Made by a program: the position numbers and the translations under genes. This document shows, in pieces, positions 46,095-57,700 of a stretch of DNA of 64,000 nt. The stretch is taken from the NCBI GenBank assembly GCA_900312665.1, contig ONZQ02000010.1:1479987-1543986 (forward strand), given 5' to 3'. The DNA comes from Cephalotrichum gorgonifer (taxonomy: Eukaryota; Ascomycota; Sordariomycetes; Microascales; Microascaceae). The first letter of the stretch is position 1. The number at the start of each line of letters is the position of its first letter. Below the pieces are notes generated by a model. That model was given only the letters and a program-made list of their open reading frames with translations. It searched no databases and had not been told where the DNA came from.

Positions 46095-46880
46095 GGGGCC
46101 GGATGAACGGGTGAAGTGGTGTATGGGGGACGCGGGAGTGGGTGCGACAACGGCATCGTTCTCTCCCCCCGCGGGCTCAGACCCTTCTTACATGATTGAT
46201 AAGCAGGAAAAGACGGTCTCTCCATCCTGTAGGAGCGCCCGCATTGGAGCTGGTTGGTTGGGGATTACGAACCGCAGCCTGCCCCCCATTCCGGCCGTCC
46301 ACCCGAAAAACCCCTCACTTAACCGATACCCACCTGCTGCTACTTCAGGATGGAGGGGAAACGTCGGTTAATGAGTTAGGCCGGTGGTTTGAGCTAGTCA
46401 AATCCTCCAATGCACAGAATCGGAGTTGCCGGCTGATGCAATCCGGGTGCTTAGGATCGGTCCCGCCGGTTGGCCTAGCTCTAGCTATTGGACGAAGTGA
46501 AAGGGGGTAGGCATGTTGGGATACAACCCCGGGGTAAAGTACCACAGGAAAGCATGTTGTATTCCTGGTACCTCCACGGGGAGAGTACGGAGAAGCCCAG
46601 AGCACCGCACCAAATCCCTCACTGGATCGAACTACTAAAATGACGACTACCGAACCTCACCACCTGTAGAACTCCCAGGCACATACTTTGCCTAGGATTT
46701 CAAAGTGTAAGAGGCTACGAGAAGTGGGTAATAAGATGAACCTCGGAGTTACTTGGATATCAATCTAGTTAGCCTAATCTAGTTGCTACTTGGATTCTTT
46801 ACCATATCTCGCTTCGTTCCCCAAAGCCCCCGTAGGGAAACCACTTGCAGTTTGCGTCATTATCAGCCCTCGCTTATATC
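46095..46880. other. Intergenic region upstream of the protease/GIY-YIG gene
   Basis: The first 90 bp are open in frame with the neighbouring gene up to a TAA near 46,187 and may hold part of its 5' end. Nothing else was recognised. Confidence 0.5.
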
Positions 46881-48231
46881 CTAATATGTCGTCGAGCCCG
46901 GGGATCGGGCCCGTGTCACAGACGATTTTGGCGCAAGGGTGAAGCCTGGTCCGCTGAATGGCCCCTCCGAGGACCCGGTCGCAGCTTCTGGGGCCAGGAC
47001 TGGCGAGTGTTCATTCGTGGGCTCCTTAATCTCCTTCTGATGAATGCTGATCGTTGTGAAGTCCGCTGAGACCTTCTGGAGAGAAGCATTGTCGAAATGC
47101 CCACCAGCCTGTTTCACTCTCCTGCCCACACCCTTGTTCTTCCCATTGAATGGCGTTCCATCCGTTGACACCATGATTTGGATGGAATCATCACCTTGGG
47201 CGTCGTTCTCAATGTGACTTATCTGTTCTTCCAGATAGGAATCGACATTTGAGCAAAACTTCAGGCAGTGCTGCAGAGTATCGGCTTCACCTTGAAGCTT
47301 ATCAAGTAAAAGCTTATCATCGGAGGATATAGCACCAGTCGGATCTGATCCTAGACGATCGGCAACTTTCTGGCGATGTTTTTTCAGTCTCTCGAGTGCG
47401 AAGTTAATGTAATCCTTGCAGCCTTCGAGCCCTTCACCAACAAGCATCTGAGACGTCGGATTGGGATCGAACAGGTGTGGAGTTCGTCCCCCGTCCGCGA
47501 CGAACGAAGACTGGATCTGGTCGATATGCTCGGAGAGCTGGAGGCAGAGCTGGAGACCTTTCTCCGTGCTCAAGCGCTCATCTTCTATACGTTTGACGAT
47601 CGCCGGATCTGGGGTTCCGCCAATGTTCTCGCGGGCGACCAGGGTCGCGAGCTTCTGTTGGATATCTGCAAGATAGTCTTCGAGATCGATGGTTGTAGTC
47701 TCAATCAAACTTCTACAGGACTGTATAGCCTCGACGGAGATGGCAGATGTGCGTCTGGACGACATGATTGATCAGCCTAGTGCAGTAGACTAAGCCTACG
47801 GGGTAAGAGACTCACAGGTTCGCGAAGCTGAGAGCGACGGTGATAGTAGCCTTGTACCCAATGAGCTGCTGCTTGAAGGCCTCGATACTATCACTGCCCT
47901 TATACGTGAACCTAGCCCAGTCGCGTAAACTTGCACGGTCGCCTTCGGATTGCGCACTGCGTTTTAGCTCGCCCTCGAAGTCATCGCAGGCACGCCGGCA
48001 CTGCTTCAATGTTGCTTTAAGTGCCGAAAGGTCCACGTCACCGTCGATGCCGGTGGTCACAGATAGCCTCTGTAGAACCGTGTTCAACGCGGCTAATTCC
48101 ATCAGGAGCTCTCGGACTTTCCGGGGGCGGGATTGAAAGCTGTCGATCGTCGCGTAAAGCTTTGTGCCGGACTTGAACGCGAACACCGTTAGCGCAAGAA
48201 GGCCTGACGCGAGCCCGACTGCCTCGGCCAT
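46881..48231 (-). CDS. Fungal STAND N-terminal-domain protein without NTPase
   Basis: Two exons, 47816-48231 and 46881-47754, close in frame and give 429 aa. Residues 1-140 match the fungal N-terminal domain of STAND proteins (also annotated as 'azaphilone pigments biosynthesis cluster protein L' N-terminal domain): MAEAVGLASGLLALTVFAFK, then a helical bundle with LLMELAALNTVLQRLS. The rest is helical with heptad-like repeats to about residue 340 (LEEQISHIENDAQ) and ends in a polar, proline-containing tail. No NACHT, NB-ARC or repeat domain follows, so it is an orphan N-terminal domain. Proteins of this type commonly sit beside NLR and HET genes; acting as an adaptor or modulator of such receptors is inference. 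Intron 47755-47815 ends at a TCCAG acceptor that skips an in-frame stop. Confidence 0.87.
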
Positions 48232-48682
48232 TTCGTCGAATGGTTAATGGTTTATGGATGGTATGAAATCTGCCTTGAAAAAGAGAGACGATGGTTGACT
48301 AGTGTTAAATACGCTTAAGGTCGAGGAGGGTCATAGACATTTCCGAAGAGCTGTTGTTCGGCTTGGTTTGGGGAGCAGGCTGCGGTGCGGGGAAGATGTG
48401 GGAGTTTTGATATTCTTAGGGGAGTATATGATTCGTCATGAGGACGGGTCGACCTTTCCGTGGCCGCCGTTGGTGCTAAGTCTGTGTGAAGAGTGGATCG
48501 GAGCTAACGGGTAAACATCGGGTTGCTGCCGAGCACAAGCCCCGTGTTTCCCCACTGACAGAAACAATGAACACATCCGAGCTTCGACGCGTCCCGCCCT
48601 CTGTTGCATCTGCCAAGAACTCTTCTCATCAATTTGGCGTAGCAGCTTTTGTGTCGCTAACCTCCGTTTTCCAATCTGTACA
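48232..48682. other. Intergenic region, divergent promoters
   Basis: Shared upstream region of the STAND-N gene (-) and the coiled-coil gene (+). No clear element was seen. Confidence 0.5.
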
Positions 48683-49307
48683 ATGGCCGACGCTACACCA
48701 AACTTCCAAGCCGTTAAGCAGGGCGCTTGACAATTGCCGAGAATATCGGGCTCTGCGACAAATCTCCCAGCGTTCGATAACGGCGCGGCCATCCTACAAG
48801 AGATTCGCGCCCTGCGAGGGGATGTCAACGATCGGCTTGACCACATAAGCGGCCGACTTGACGGCCTCCGCGAGGATCTTGACAGCCTGAGAGCCGAACT
48901 GAGGGCCGAACTCAGGGCCAAGTATGGTTGCACCCTGCCATCTCTTTTCCTCTTCGCAAATACTGACATACCTATTCCTATTATAGCCGACAAAATAGCA
49001 TTGCCAGGGTCGAGAATAGCACGGCCAGCAGACGAAAAAACGTTCTGGTCGCGCTGAACGACGTTTCGACCAATATGCCCATTCCCAACTTCCCCAGCAC
49101 CGCTGGTGCCATACACAACCTGTCGGGTAAGTATTGTTCCCCTCGTTCGGAAATATGCGATGTGTTAATCTGATTATATCCTTCTCGCTCCTAGATCTTC
49201 ACGCCACGCGAATCTTGAATGCGCTCGGACTTTCCGTCGAGGGGAGTCTTTCGGACAAGAAGAAAAGAATCCGAGTCGCCAGCGGAATAGCGCACCCAAT
49301 TGAGTAG
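48683..49307 (+). pseudogene. Conserved fungal coiled-coil protein with in-frame TGA
   Basis: Exons 48683-48921, 48987-49126 and 49195-49307 keep one frame of 164 codons, but codon 16 (TGA at 48728-48730) is a stop. Pieces match a widespread small fungal coiled-coil family: NLPAFDNGAAILQEIRALR, then a heptad region (LDGLREDLDSLRAELRAELR), then MPIPNFPSTAGAIHNL and a C-terminal ALGLSVEGSLSDKKKRIRVA block. All splice junctions are good. No alternative ATG exists between the stop and the conserved NLPAFDN block. The stop could come from CGA by a C-to-T change. Function of the family is unknown. Confidence 0.68.
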
Positions 49308-50352
49308 TTTGTGTCTGTGTTCAAAGGATTATGATACCAGGCATTGGGGAATGGAGTCGGGTATATGGCCTTGACACGGCGTCTCTTTAGCATGTTTATT
49401 TACCGGCGTGGATGTTATGACGAAGGCAGACTTAGCAGCCGTCAGGCCTTGGTCGTTGCCTTCCGGGTGTGGTTTGTTGTCAGTTGTCTGCAGGCGTTCC
49501 TTCGGATTCAGCTGACGGTTGTCAATCATGTCTTACGTATTCCGTTAATGATAATTACCTATCACTTCCTAATCAATGTTGCATTCTTCAACTAAAGCCC
49601 CCAGCTGGCAGCAAAAATCACCTATCGATGGGGTCACCACCTGAAACATTCTAGCCAGATCAGTAGAACTTAGGGCATATCTCTATGCATATTACCGCAA
49701 TAACAGATTCCCAAGTCGGAAACCAGGGAGCGTGGTTGAGGAGCGGAGTTGGCATCCAATATGCGTAGGAAGTCATCTAACCAAGCCAAGGCACCAAATG
49801 TTCCGCTGGAATGATGTCACATGAAAGCTCCATATGTTTGCTTCAGATTTGCTGCTGCGAGAACATATCTTCCATAATGCCTTGGAGGCGCGACCGAAAA
49901 GCTCCGCTTTCCAAGCTCCCTACCTCCACCCTAGCACCCAAGAACCTTTAGCTGGATAATAATATTTACAAGGTGGCTGTCTTTCTAGCTGGATGTATGT
50001 TTAGGGTCAGGAATGAGATACTCCTTGAGTTATGATAATTTGTCTTAAACCTTAATTCTTAAGCTTTTATTTTCAACATACAAGGTTGAAGCTTTCTCAC
50101 GATTCTATATAGATCTGGCATAGAATGGTTACACGATACGATAAAACATCAATCGTTATGATGTCAGCATTTCACCAATATCTCTCTACTTCAAGCGTAA
50201 GGGTATGTGTCTCATAATCTAGGCTTCATACATATATCCTTCATTCCATGCCCCCTCTGACCTTTACCTCGTACTTGTCTTCATTCAATCTTATTCCCTT
50301 GAATTATCCTACCATACACACTACAAGTTCAGAGTGTTCCAGCTTCTCCACA
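49308..50352. other. Intergenic region, moderately AT-rich
   Basis: About 1 kb, AT-rich around 49,960-50,120. No gene, RNA or repeat was recognised. Confidence 0.5.
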
Positions 50353-50529
50353 ATGGCCGCCGTAATCCTCGAAGAAGTTGAGAAGTGGATCCAACAGCAC
50401 AATCGAATTCAGTTCGCACCTCCCAGCAACGGTGGCTGGGAACGCTGGGCGCAGATCGACTTCAGTATCTACCTGAACTCGATAGGCACTAGAGCCGCTC
50501 CCAACTCTAGAAATAACCCTACTTCTTAG
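50353..50529 (+). pseudogene. Truncated fragment of a conserved fungal protein
   Basis: An ATG at 50353 opens 58 codons ending in TAG at 50527. The translation, including VEKWIQQHN and GGWERWAQIDF, looks like the N-terminal part of a conserved fungal protein of unknown function, then stops abruptly. The last 11 bases overlap the 3' end of the convergent gene at 50519. This fits a gene whose 3' part was lost in a rearrangement at this boundary. A functional short peptide cannot be excluded. Confidence 0.4.
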
Positions 50530-51210
50530 CCGGCTTGCTCGACGTCACAGTGTCCGAGTTGCCCGAGTTCGACTTGAACGTGATAGTGCGATCCGCGTTG
50601 ATCACAATCTCCGTCAGTGCGTCCTCGTCTTCCTCACGAAGGATATGTTGCTTGAATCCTTCAGTTCCCTCCGAGTTGAAAAGACTGGCCGTGGTGGCCT
50701 TCGCAGCAGCGGCAGCTGCAACGGCAGCCCCGACGGCGCCAGGGCCGCTAAGGCTACCGGCCAAGCCAGCGATAGCACCCGCAGCTGCAGAGATCATGTC
50801 TGTTCCCAGGTTAGCAATTTGGATAGGTACATATCTGCCTAGGATAAATACGAACCGGGAGCAACTTCCTCAAGGCTGTCGAAGATCCCACGGAAGTTGG
50901 CGGGATCGGAGTAGTACAGAGTCTCCATGTCCGGAGAATAAAAGGTGACTACCCACCAGTCGCGACCCTGCAACTCGGGTTAGCCCTGCCTACAAGCCCG
51001 AAACAAAGTCTCGACGGAGGTGCTTACAGTCGTGAAAGCACCCGTATTGTACTCAACCTCCATGGGCTCTTCACCCAGCTCCCCAGGCTGGATGATTCCC
51101 CATGCACCCTCGTGTTTGTAGTTGTCGCTATACTTATGGACGACACTTACGGCCACAAGGGGCTCGGAGGTGTTGTTGCGAACGGAAGCAGTGGCGGTTC
51201 TCTTGGTCAT
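50519..51210 (-). CDS. 'Up-regulated in Daf-2'-domain-like protein
   Basis: Exons 51028-51210, 50856-50967 and 50519-50799 close in frame and give 191 aa. The sequence follows a family often annotated in fungi as 'Up-regulated in Daf-2': a beta-rich start (VRNNTSEPLVAVSVVHKYSD), FTTGRDWWVVTFYS, TLYYSDPANFRGIFDSLEE, a central Ala/Gly-rich stretch (AAAAAAAKATTASLF), GFKQHILREEDE and a C-terminal TITFKSNSGNSDTV. No signal peptide is present. The molecular role is not known. The Ala/Gly-rich stretch could interact with membranes (inference). It lies tail-to-tail with a truncated gene fragment. Confidence 0.85.
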
Positions 51211-52635
51211 GGTGGCGGTTGAGGTTAGGCGCTGAGGTTGTTGGGAGGCTGTTGGGCGTAGGGTGGCTATGTATGGCTGGGTGGATGATGATGAAGCTGG
51301 TGCTAGAATGGGCTCAGGAGTGGGAGTCTTGGCAATATTTATATTTTTTTCTCGGACGTCATCAAGGCTCCCTCAATAGCATGACAGGCGAACTCCGAGA
51401 TATTGAGGGGGTGAAGATGAATGGTTGTCCATGGGCATAGCACTACACGTTACCTCTTTCGGTAAAGGGAACGAGAAACCTCGTATCAAGGACTCAAACC
51501 TAGAGATGGTACTACAGTAGCTTGGGATTCCATCAGCAGCTTCGCTGACCCGCCGTTAGCGGGACCCTTTTTAGGAGCAGACGCATCACGGGTTACACGT
51601 TCTCAAGCCATGACATGACTCTACGGCTAGATACCGCTCACCATTGCATGACACTATGCATATAAGACGATTCTTTCTCCTCTAACTTGTCTGGACTCCG
51701 ATGTTTCCAGGTGCGTGGCCCGTGCTCCTCCGCAAAAGCTTACGGAGTGATGTAGCGCCTGTGTTTAATGCAACCTAGTCAGCTTCAGCTCGGATGGGCG
51801 AGCATGAAGTCGGTCTAGGCCGTTACTTTCTTCGATATCTCGGTTGCTGAGTTTGCTGACACGCCTCCGCCTTTTCCTATAGCCGAAAGAGGCGTGCCGA
51901 GAAGAATGTCATCAGGATGACACCGGATGTCACACCAGGTACTCGATTGGCTGTGCTGGTGGGACTGCATTATAATAATAAATCGGCGCCCCCGCTACGC
52001 CGCCACGTCAATATTCAATAAAGGCTTTCTGGGAGCAAGCTCCCCCCTTCCAGAGCGAATTCAGAGAAGTCGTGCAGCACTAGGTATTATCTTGAATCTA
52101 CGGAGTATTGCTGTATTGTTCCTTGTCTTCCTGAAAACATAACCTCGTCCCGGAGGCTTCTTCTCGGCCGAAATACAACTTGTTTTGCTCGCCGAGAATG
52201 CATATCCCGCCGGCCATGTGGCCCGGCTGTTTCTCTCTCCCTACCCCCGTCCTCTCTTTTCCAAGTCGTAAAACGTGATTAGAACGGCATTCCCTTGATG
52301 TGCCGCCTCTTCGATCATGCGGTGGGGCCGCGGTGAGACTATAGTCGAAGTCGATAACATTTATGTTTGGGGTGGCGACCTAACTCGCGTTGTAATTTAC
52401 GATAGAGCCGATGCGGGAGAATGGACCGGCGTGGGAGTCGGATGCCGTGGGGTGCTTCTCCGTAATTTGGATGTCCGAAGTTGGAGTAAATAGCGATAAC
52501 TTATCCCTATCGCTATTGCAGTTGATAACTGAGGCCAATGATTACGTGGCCCTGGCTACTGTCAAGTTAATTATTTCAGTTGTAACATATCTATCATAGA
52601 CTACAATATGTACAAAGGGTACCATAAGACAGCCC
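51211..52635. other. Gene-free stretch
   Basis: About 1.4 kb with no recognisable gene apart from the promoter of the Daf-2-like gene near its left end. AATAAA words near 51,981 and 52,018 could be polyadenylation signals, but no gene ends there. Confidence 0.5.
51336..51343 (-). promoter_or_regulatory. TATA-like box of the Daf-2-like gene
   Basis: The minus strand reads TATAAATA about 126 bp upstream of the ATG at 51210, a normal distance for a fungal core promoter. Confidence 0.5.
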
Positions 52636-53614
52636 TTACAGCTTTGCATCGCCCTTCGCTTTCCCCTCTCCCCACCAGGGCCAGAAAGGAAAGTCTCTCG
52701 TATTCAACTCGCCCTTGAATTGAGCCCTCCGTTTTTCCATGAAGCTGCTTACACCCTCCACATTGTCATCCGACCCGACCATATACAGGAAAGCCTCGCT
52801 TTCCAGCAAGTGCGCCGTGTCGGGTGTGTCAGGCGCATAAAGCAGGAGGTCTCGGTTCAACTTCGTGCTCACCCCTGATGTATTCTCGGCGATGTCCGCC
52901 GCGAGCTGTAGAGCGTACTGGACCGTCTCCTCTGGTGTTTGGAAAATTTGCGAGAAAAGGTCTCTCACGAGTGAGTCTGAGGCCAGGTAGGTGGCACCCG
53001 TGGTGGAGATGTGCATCGCCTTTGAGAGGCCGATTAGTCGGGGGAGGTAAAATGCGCTGCAGGACTCGAGGGTCACGCCACGGCGGGAAAAGGGTATCGC
53101 GAGCTTAGCACCGGACCATGCCACTCGGATGGTAGCAGGGAGCATAAGGGTGAAACCGACGCCGGCCGCAGGTCCGTTCACGGCCGCGATGGTAGGCTTT
53201 GGGCAGCGAGTTATGGCGAGGGCGACCCGGCCCCCTCTACGAACGGCGTTAGACCAAATATTTTCGGGGGACGCAGAAAGGGGGGACATACCCATCCCTA
53301 TATGCTTTGATAGACTTCTCATCCTTTTTATGGGCCAGGAGGCCTGAGAACCCCGCCTCAAGATCCGCGCCCGCGCAGAATGCCTTGCCGTTGCCGGTCA
53401 GAACGATGGCCTTGACGCGCGGGTCCACCCCGAGCAGGGTGAATGCGGTCTCGAGCTCCTCGACCATGCTCCCGGTGAAGGCATTGTACTTGTTCGGGCG
53501 GTTGAAGGCGACGATCACGACCTTTGTTACCGAGGGCGATGACTCCGGGACATTCGAGATAGCGATTTCCTTGAATCCAAGGGAAGCGTAGGTTTGGGGG
53601 GGTGTTTGGATCAT
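52636..53614 (-). CDS. Enoyl-CoA hydratase/isomerase, peroxisomal (PTS1)
   Basis: Crotonase-fold enzyme of fatty-acid beta-oxidation. Exons 53292-53614 and 52636-53236 close in frame around a 55-bp intron and give 307 aa. The oxyanion-hole segments are visible as KAFCAGADLEAG (about residues 77-88) and NGPAAGVGFTLMLPATIRVA (about 128-147), with the substrate loop FSRRGVTLESCSAFYLPRLIG following. The second segment resembles delta3,delta2-enoyl-CoA isomerases more than classical hydratases, because the usual catalytic Glu after GGG is not present. The C-terminus is GDAKL, whose final AKL is a peroxisomal targeting signal of type 1. Hydratase versus isomerase activity cannot be settled from sequence alone. 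Confidence 0.92.
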
Positions 53615-54770
53615 TTTCGACGTGTTTGAGGACTCTTTGGACTCTAGTTAGGGGAGTGGTTGTGCAGGGAGTGGGTAGTTTCGGTGTCAGTCTGCATGCG
53701 CGCCTTTTTGAAGATGTTTATTGATAGTGTGATGGACCTCGGAGGTTGTAGTATATGGTGGGCTACTCTGGACATATAACTGGGACTTGCCTCGGCACAA
53801 TGACGGACCATGAGGCTGTCTGGGCACGGACCATATTACTCCAACAAGAACATCTGGAGTTTTACTCCTTTCAGAGTACCATGGGGACGACCCCGCAACC
53901 GGGGGTCACGGCTCATATCCCGGATGGGTACAAAGTAGCTGCTTTTATTATACTCATACTGTACACTCGGACCACCTGTGGAGCTGTTCTGTCACCTCAA
54001 TAGTGCTGCCAATACTCGCTCGTCTGTAGCGGCTATTAGAGGGTCCATTCCTGATTGAGCATTCCAATGTGTCAAACCAAGAAAGACCATTCTGCGGTGA
54101 CCCAACTTCTTGAACGCCCCCTTGAGAAGAGGCTGAACCAAACTCGCCCTGCACACCAGTCTTCTAGATAGTCTTTACATGGCGAGGAGTGTCGACGATG
54201 AGTGAGAATTTCCTGGGTGTTATCCGCTCAAAGCATGTCGGAGATTTCCCCGGCTTGACCATAGGAGATGTGAAAGTCGCAGGTAGAGTCGAGAGTAGAA
54301 GACGCAAAAGCAGGCGAAGTGTAGGAAAGTTGGAACATGGCCGGGTAACAGAGGGTAGAGTCAGTCGCATACAAGCATACCATACGGTGTCCAAGGACAA
54401 GTCAGCCCTGTTTTCATGACCAAGATGGAGTACAGGTACGAGGCATACCTTGGTCACCTTCCCCCCAACAAGGATATCAGATACCCTAATCGGGCTATCA
54501 CATTTCAACAGTTCATCATTGGATACTGAGCGCCGCCACCTCCTATTGCTTCCCACGTGACAATTCGATTCTTCGTGTAACGATAACAAAGTGAGCAGCT
54601 GCGCTGCCTGGCCAAATGTGCGAAGCTGAACAAACAAGACACTCTCCACACTGCTGCGACGGCAATCCGGTTAAAGGACGCACCATCCCATACTTGTGGC
54701 CGACTGTTTGGGTACGCCCGAGTCTATTAAGCTGCAGGCAACTCCCAGTTTTATTAGCCGCCCGCCCCGG
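53615..54770. other. Gene-free stretch, divergent promoters
   Basis: Upstream regions of the enoyl-CoA hydratase/isomerase gene (-) and the coiled-coil gene (+). Short open frames present have no family resemblance. Confidence 0.5.
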
Positions 54771-57700
54771 ATGGACGACGCACGCGACATTGTCTGGGAT
54801 AAAGCCCGGGCCTTCTTCACACGATGCGGTGGAAAGGTTAGTGGGATCAAAGGGAGTGAAGAAGCCTACGACGACGACCTGCAAAAAATCCGAGATGAGA
54901 TCCGCAAGGGCATGGAAGAGCTCGTGGCTCCTGGACTCAGCCCCGAGGGAATGAAGCGCATTTACGAACGTGGGGGCGAGCTAAATAGGCAACTCATGTC
55001 GCTTGAGATCATGCGTGACTCGACGTCCGGCGCGAGGAAGGAGACTCATCGAAAAATACAGGGCGACTGCCTCAAGGGCCTTCTCGAAGAGATCGGGGAA
55101 ATCTTTGGTATCAGAGACATCGTTGATCAATCAACCTTTTTTACGCCCGGCGCCCGGCAACACGCATCTCCTGAATCGACTCGCCCAGACTACCAGAGTG
55201 ATGTCGACATGGGAAATGTGGGCACACAGCAACCTGGGCACACCAGCGCCACAAGACCCGAGCCGGGAACCCGCGGTGTGCCACCGGACGACGTCCAGGC
55301 CGGCCGACATCCGGACGGGCAAGCCCCGACTGAACCCGCAGCAGAGCAACGTTCACGTTCACCTTCAGAAGGGCGAACCTCAACTTCACCGGAGACTACA
55401 ACAAATCGGCACAGGCCCCCGAAGCGTCAAGCAGCTGCTGCATGCGTAAGACCCCACGCCATCTACCCGGGTTTAGTTGTCACTAGTTTCCTTCCCGGCT
55501 AACTCTTAATAGGACAACGCTCGCAAGAGAACGCTGGAAAAATTAACAGTCGGCCTAACCTCAGACGAGGATGTCGACTCGGAGTCGCCGCCGCAAAAGA
55601 GGCGTCGAACGAGCGTTCATCAAGGCAGCGGCGGGGTCAATCAACAGAGCGATGACGACGACAACGACGAAGACATCGGAGACCATGAGGACGACGAAGA
55701 CCATGAAGACGAGGACCATCCAGAAGGCGATGAACAGCCCCAAGTCTCCCCCAGCGAGTCATCTCTTGAACCTCGTACGCCCAGGAAGAGGACCATCGAT
55801 TTCCACGCCGTACATCAGAATGGCAAGGCCAAGTTCAGACACTTCATAGCTGAATACCCTCTCGACAGCAACATGTTTTATATCTTCATCTGTGACCAGT
55901 GCGGCCTTCATTTCAACGAAAATCCCCTCCAGGGTGCTGGAACGCACCTCGGCAGCAAAGAGCACGGTAAACAGTCCAGGAAATCTGAGAACGTCATCAA
56001 GCAGCTAGGGGTTCGGGTGTTGAATTGCAGTGCGACCAAAGCGAAAATGAACAATAGAATGTTGTCGGCCGCCATCGCAAAGGGGGAGTACAAGGTCTTC
56101 AGCCGAAAGACTCAGCCGCACGCGGGAAGACAACAAAACTCCGGTATTTTTCGTGGCGAGACATGGAACAACGACCCGCCACAGGACACTCACAGCCCCC
56201 CGCCTGTTCTTAAGGCGCGGCGGTCCAAGGGCGGATTCATTCCCCAGATGAGGCGGAGGAATTTCGAGGGCATCGTCAACCCCAAAGCAGGAGAGCCCTA
56301 CTTCGGGCGGTGGAAGGGGCCAAAGTGGTTTGCGCTCCTCATGCTACCGCGAGGCGATGCTTTCGGGGAGGCGAGTTTCGAAAGTTTCAAGCTTCCGGGG
56401 ACTCTCGCCGACACGCGACTGCTGCTAAAGACCCCAAACTGCTACAGGTTTTCCGCCCACTCCCTAACACTTCTCGGGTGGGCCAAGGGCTTCGAGGACG
56501 GTGGTCCTTCCGTCAGTAAGAGACGGTTTCCCTTTATTCTGTTCGACAATAAAGAGTTCCCGTCCAGGTGTTCAGTCGCTTGGATTGCCGCGAAGAACCT
56601 AAGGCCGTACGATACCGCTAGCCCTCTTGCTCGTGGTATCCGTCATTTGGACTCTGTTCGAGACTACCTCCGTCGTAGGGGCCGATCCAATGCTGTCCCT
56701 GAGGGGGGAAGCGAGTCCAGGGAGAGATCTATATGGAGCGTCGTGGGGGATGACCTTTCTACAGGGGCCCAGTCAAGCGCGCCAGGGGGAGAGGTGAGTG
56801 AAGCCGTCGAGGAAAGTGACGACGGTGATGAGGAGGAAGAGAGAAGTGGTGAAGAAGGTGGCGAAGGTGAGAATGAAGAGGAGGGAGGAGCTGGGGAGCT
56901 GGGCGGGGATCAAGGACGAGAACGCGAGGAGCGAGACCTCCAGGAACGGGAGGAACAGGAGCTCCAGGAACGAGAGGAACGGGAACGGCAGGAACGAGAG
57001 AAGCAAAGGGAACGCGACCGCCAGGAACGGGAGAATCGAGAGCGGCAGGAACGGGAGGAGCAGGAACGCCGGGAACGAGAGAAGGAGAAAGAACGAGAGA
57101 AGGAGCGCGAGAAGGAGAGGGAACGGGAGAGAGCGAAGGAACGGGAGAAGGAGCAGAAGCAAAAGCAAGCGCAAGCGCAGGTACCGGATCCTAACTTCGA
57201 GGCTGTGCGGAAGCGACTCGAAGAACAGGAGCGGAAGAAGGAGCGATTGCGCAAGGAGAAACGAAAGCAGTTGCGGGAACGGGCGTTGGAATTGGAGCGA
57301 GAACAGATACGGAGGCGAGAACGCGAACAAGGACAGGAGCCAAGGGGGAACAGCGGCGAGGGAGCGCAGAGGGTTTCGCAGACTACCAACCCTCCAACTG
57401 GGAGCGGAACCTGTAAGTCTGTTTCAGTGTGCCATCCCTACCCGACACACATGTACTCACAATATACACCTTCATTTAGCAGAACAGGAACGGCCACCAG
57501 CACCGGATATCCCCCTCGCATGCGCAACGTCACGTACAGTTCCGCTACCTCCCAATAACACCCGGATTTTACCGCCGCTGGTACCTCCCGGCCGGTCTCG
57601 GCAGCTGGAGGAGCAACGAACAACGGCCCAGGAATCTCGCAAGGACCCCCCTCTTGGTGGTGGTGCCAAGAGTAATGGACCTCCAGTCCCACCAGCGCGA

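Noticed and set aside
56900..57340. Apparent tandem repeat of GAACGGGAG-like words
   Set aside because: It is explained by the Arg/Glu-rich coiled-coil coding region, with no fixed repeat unit length.
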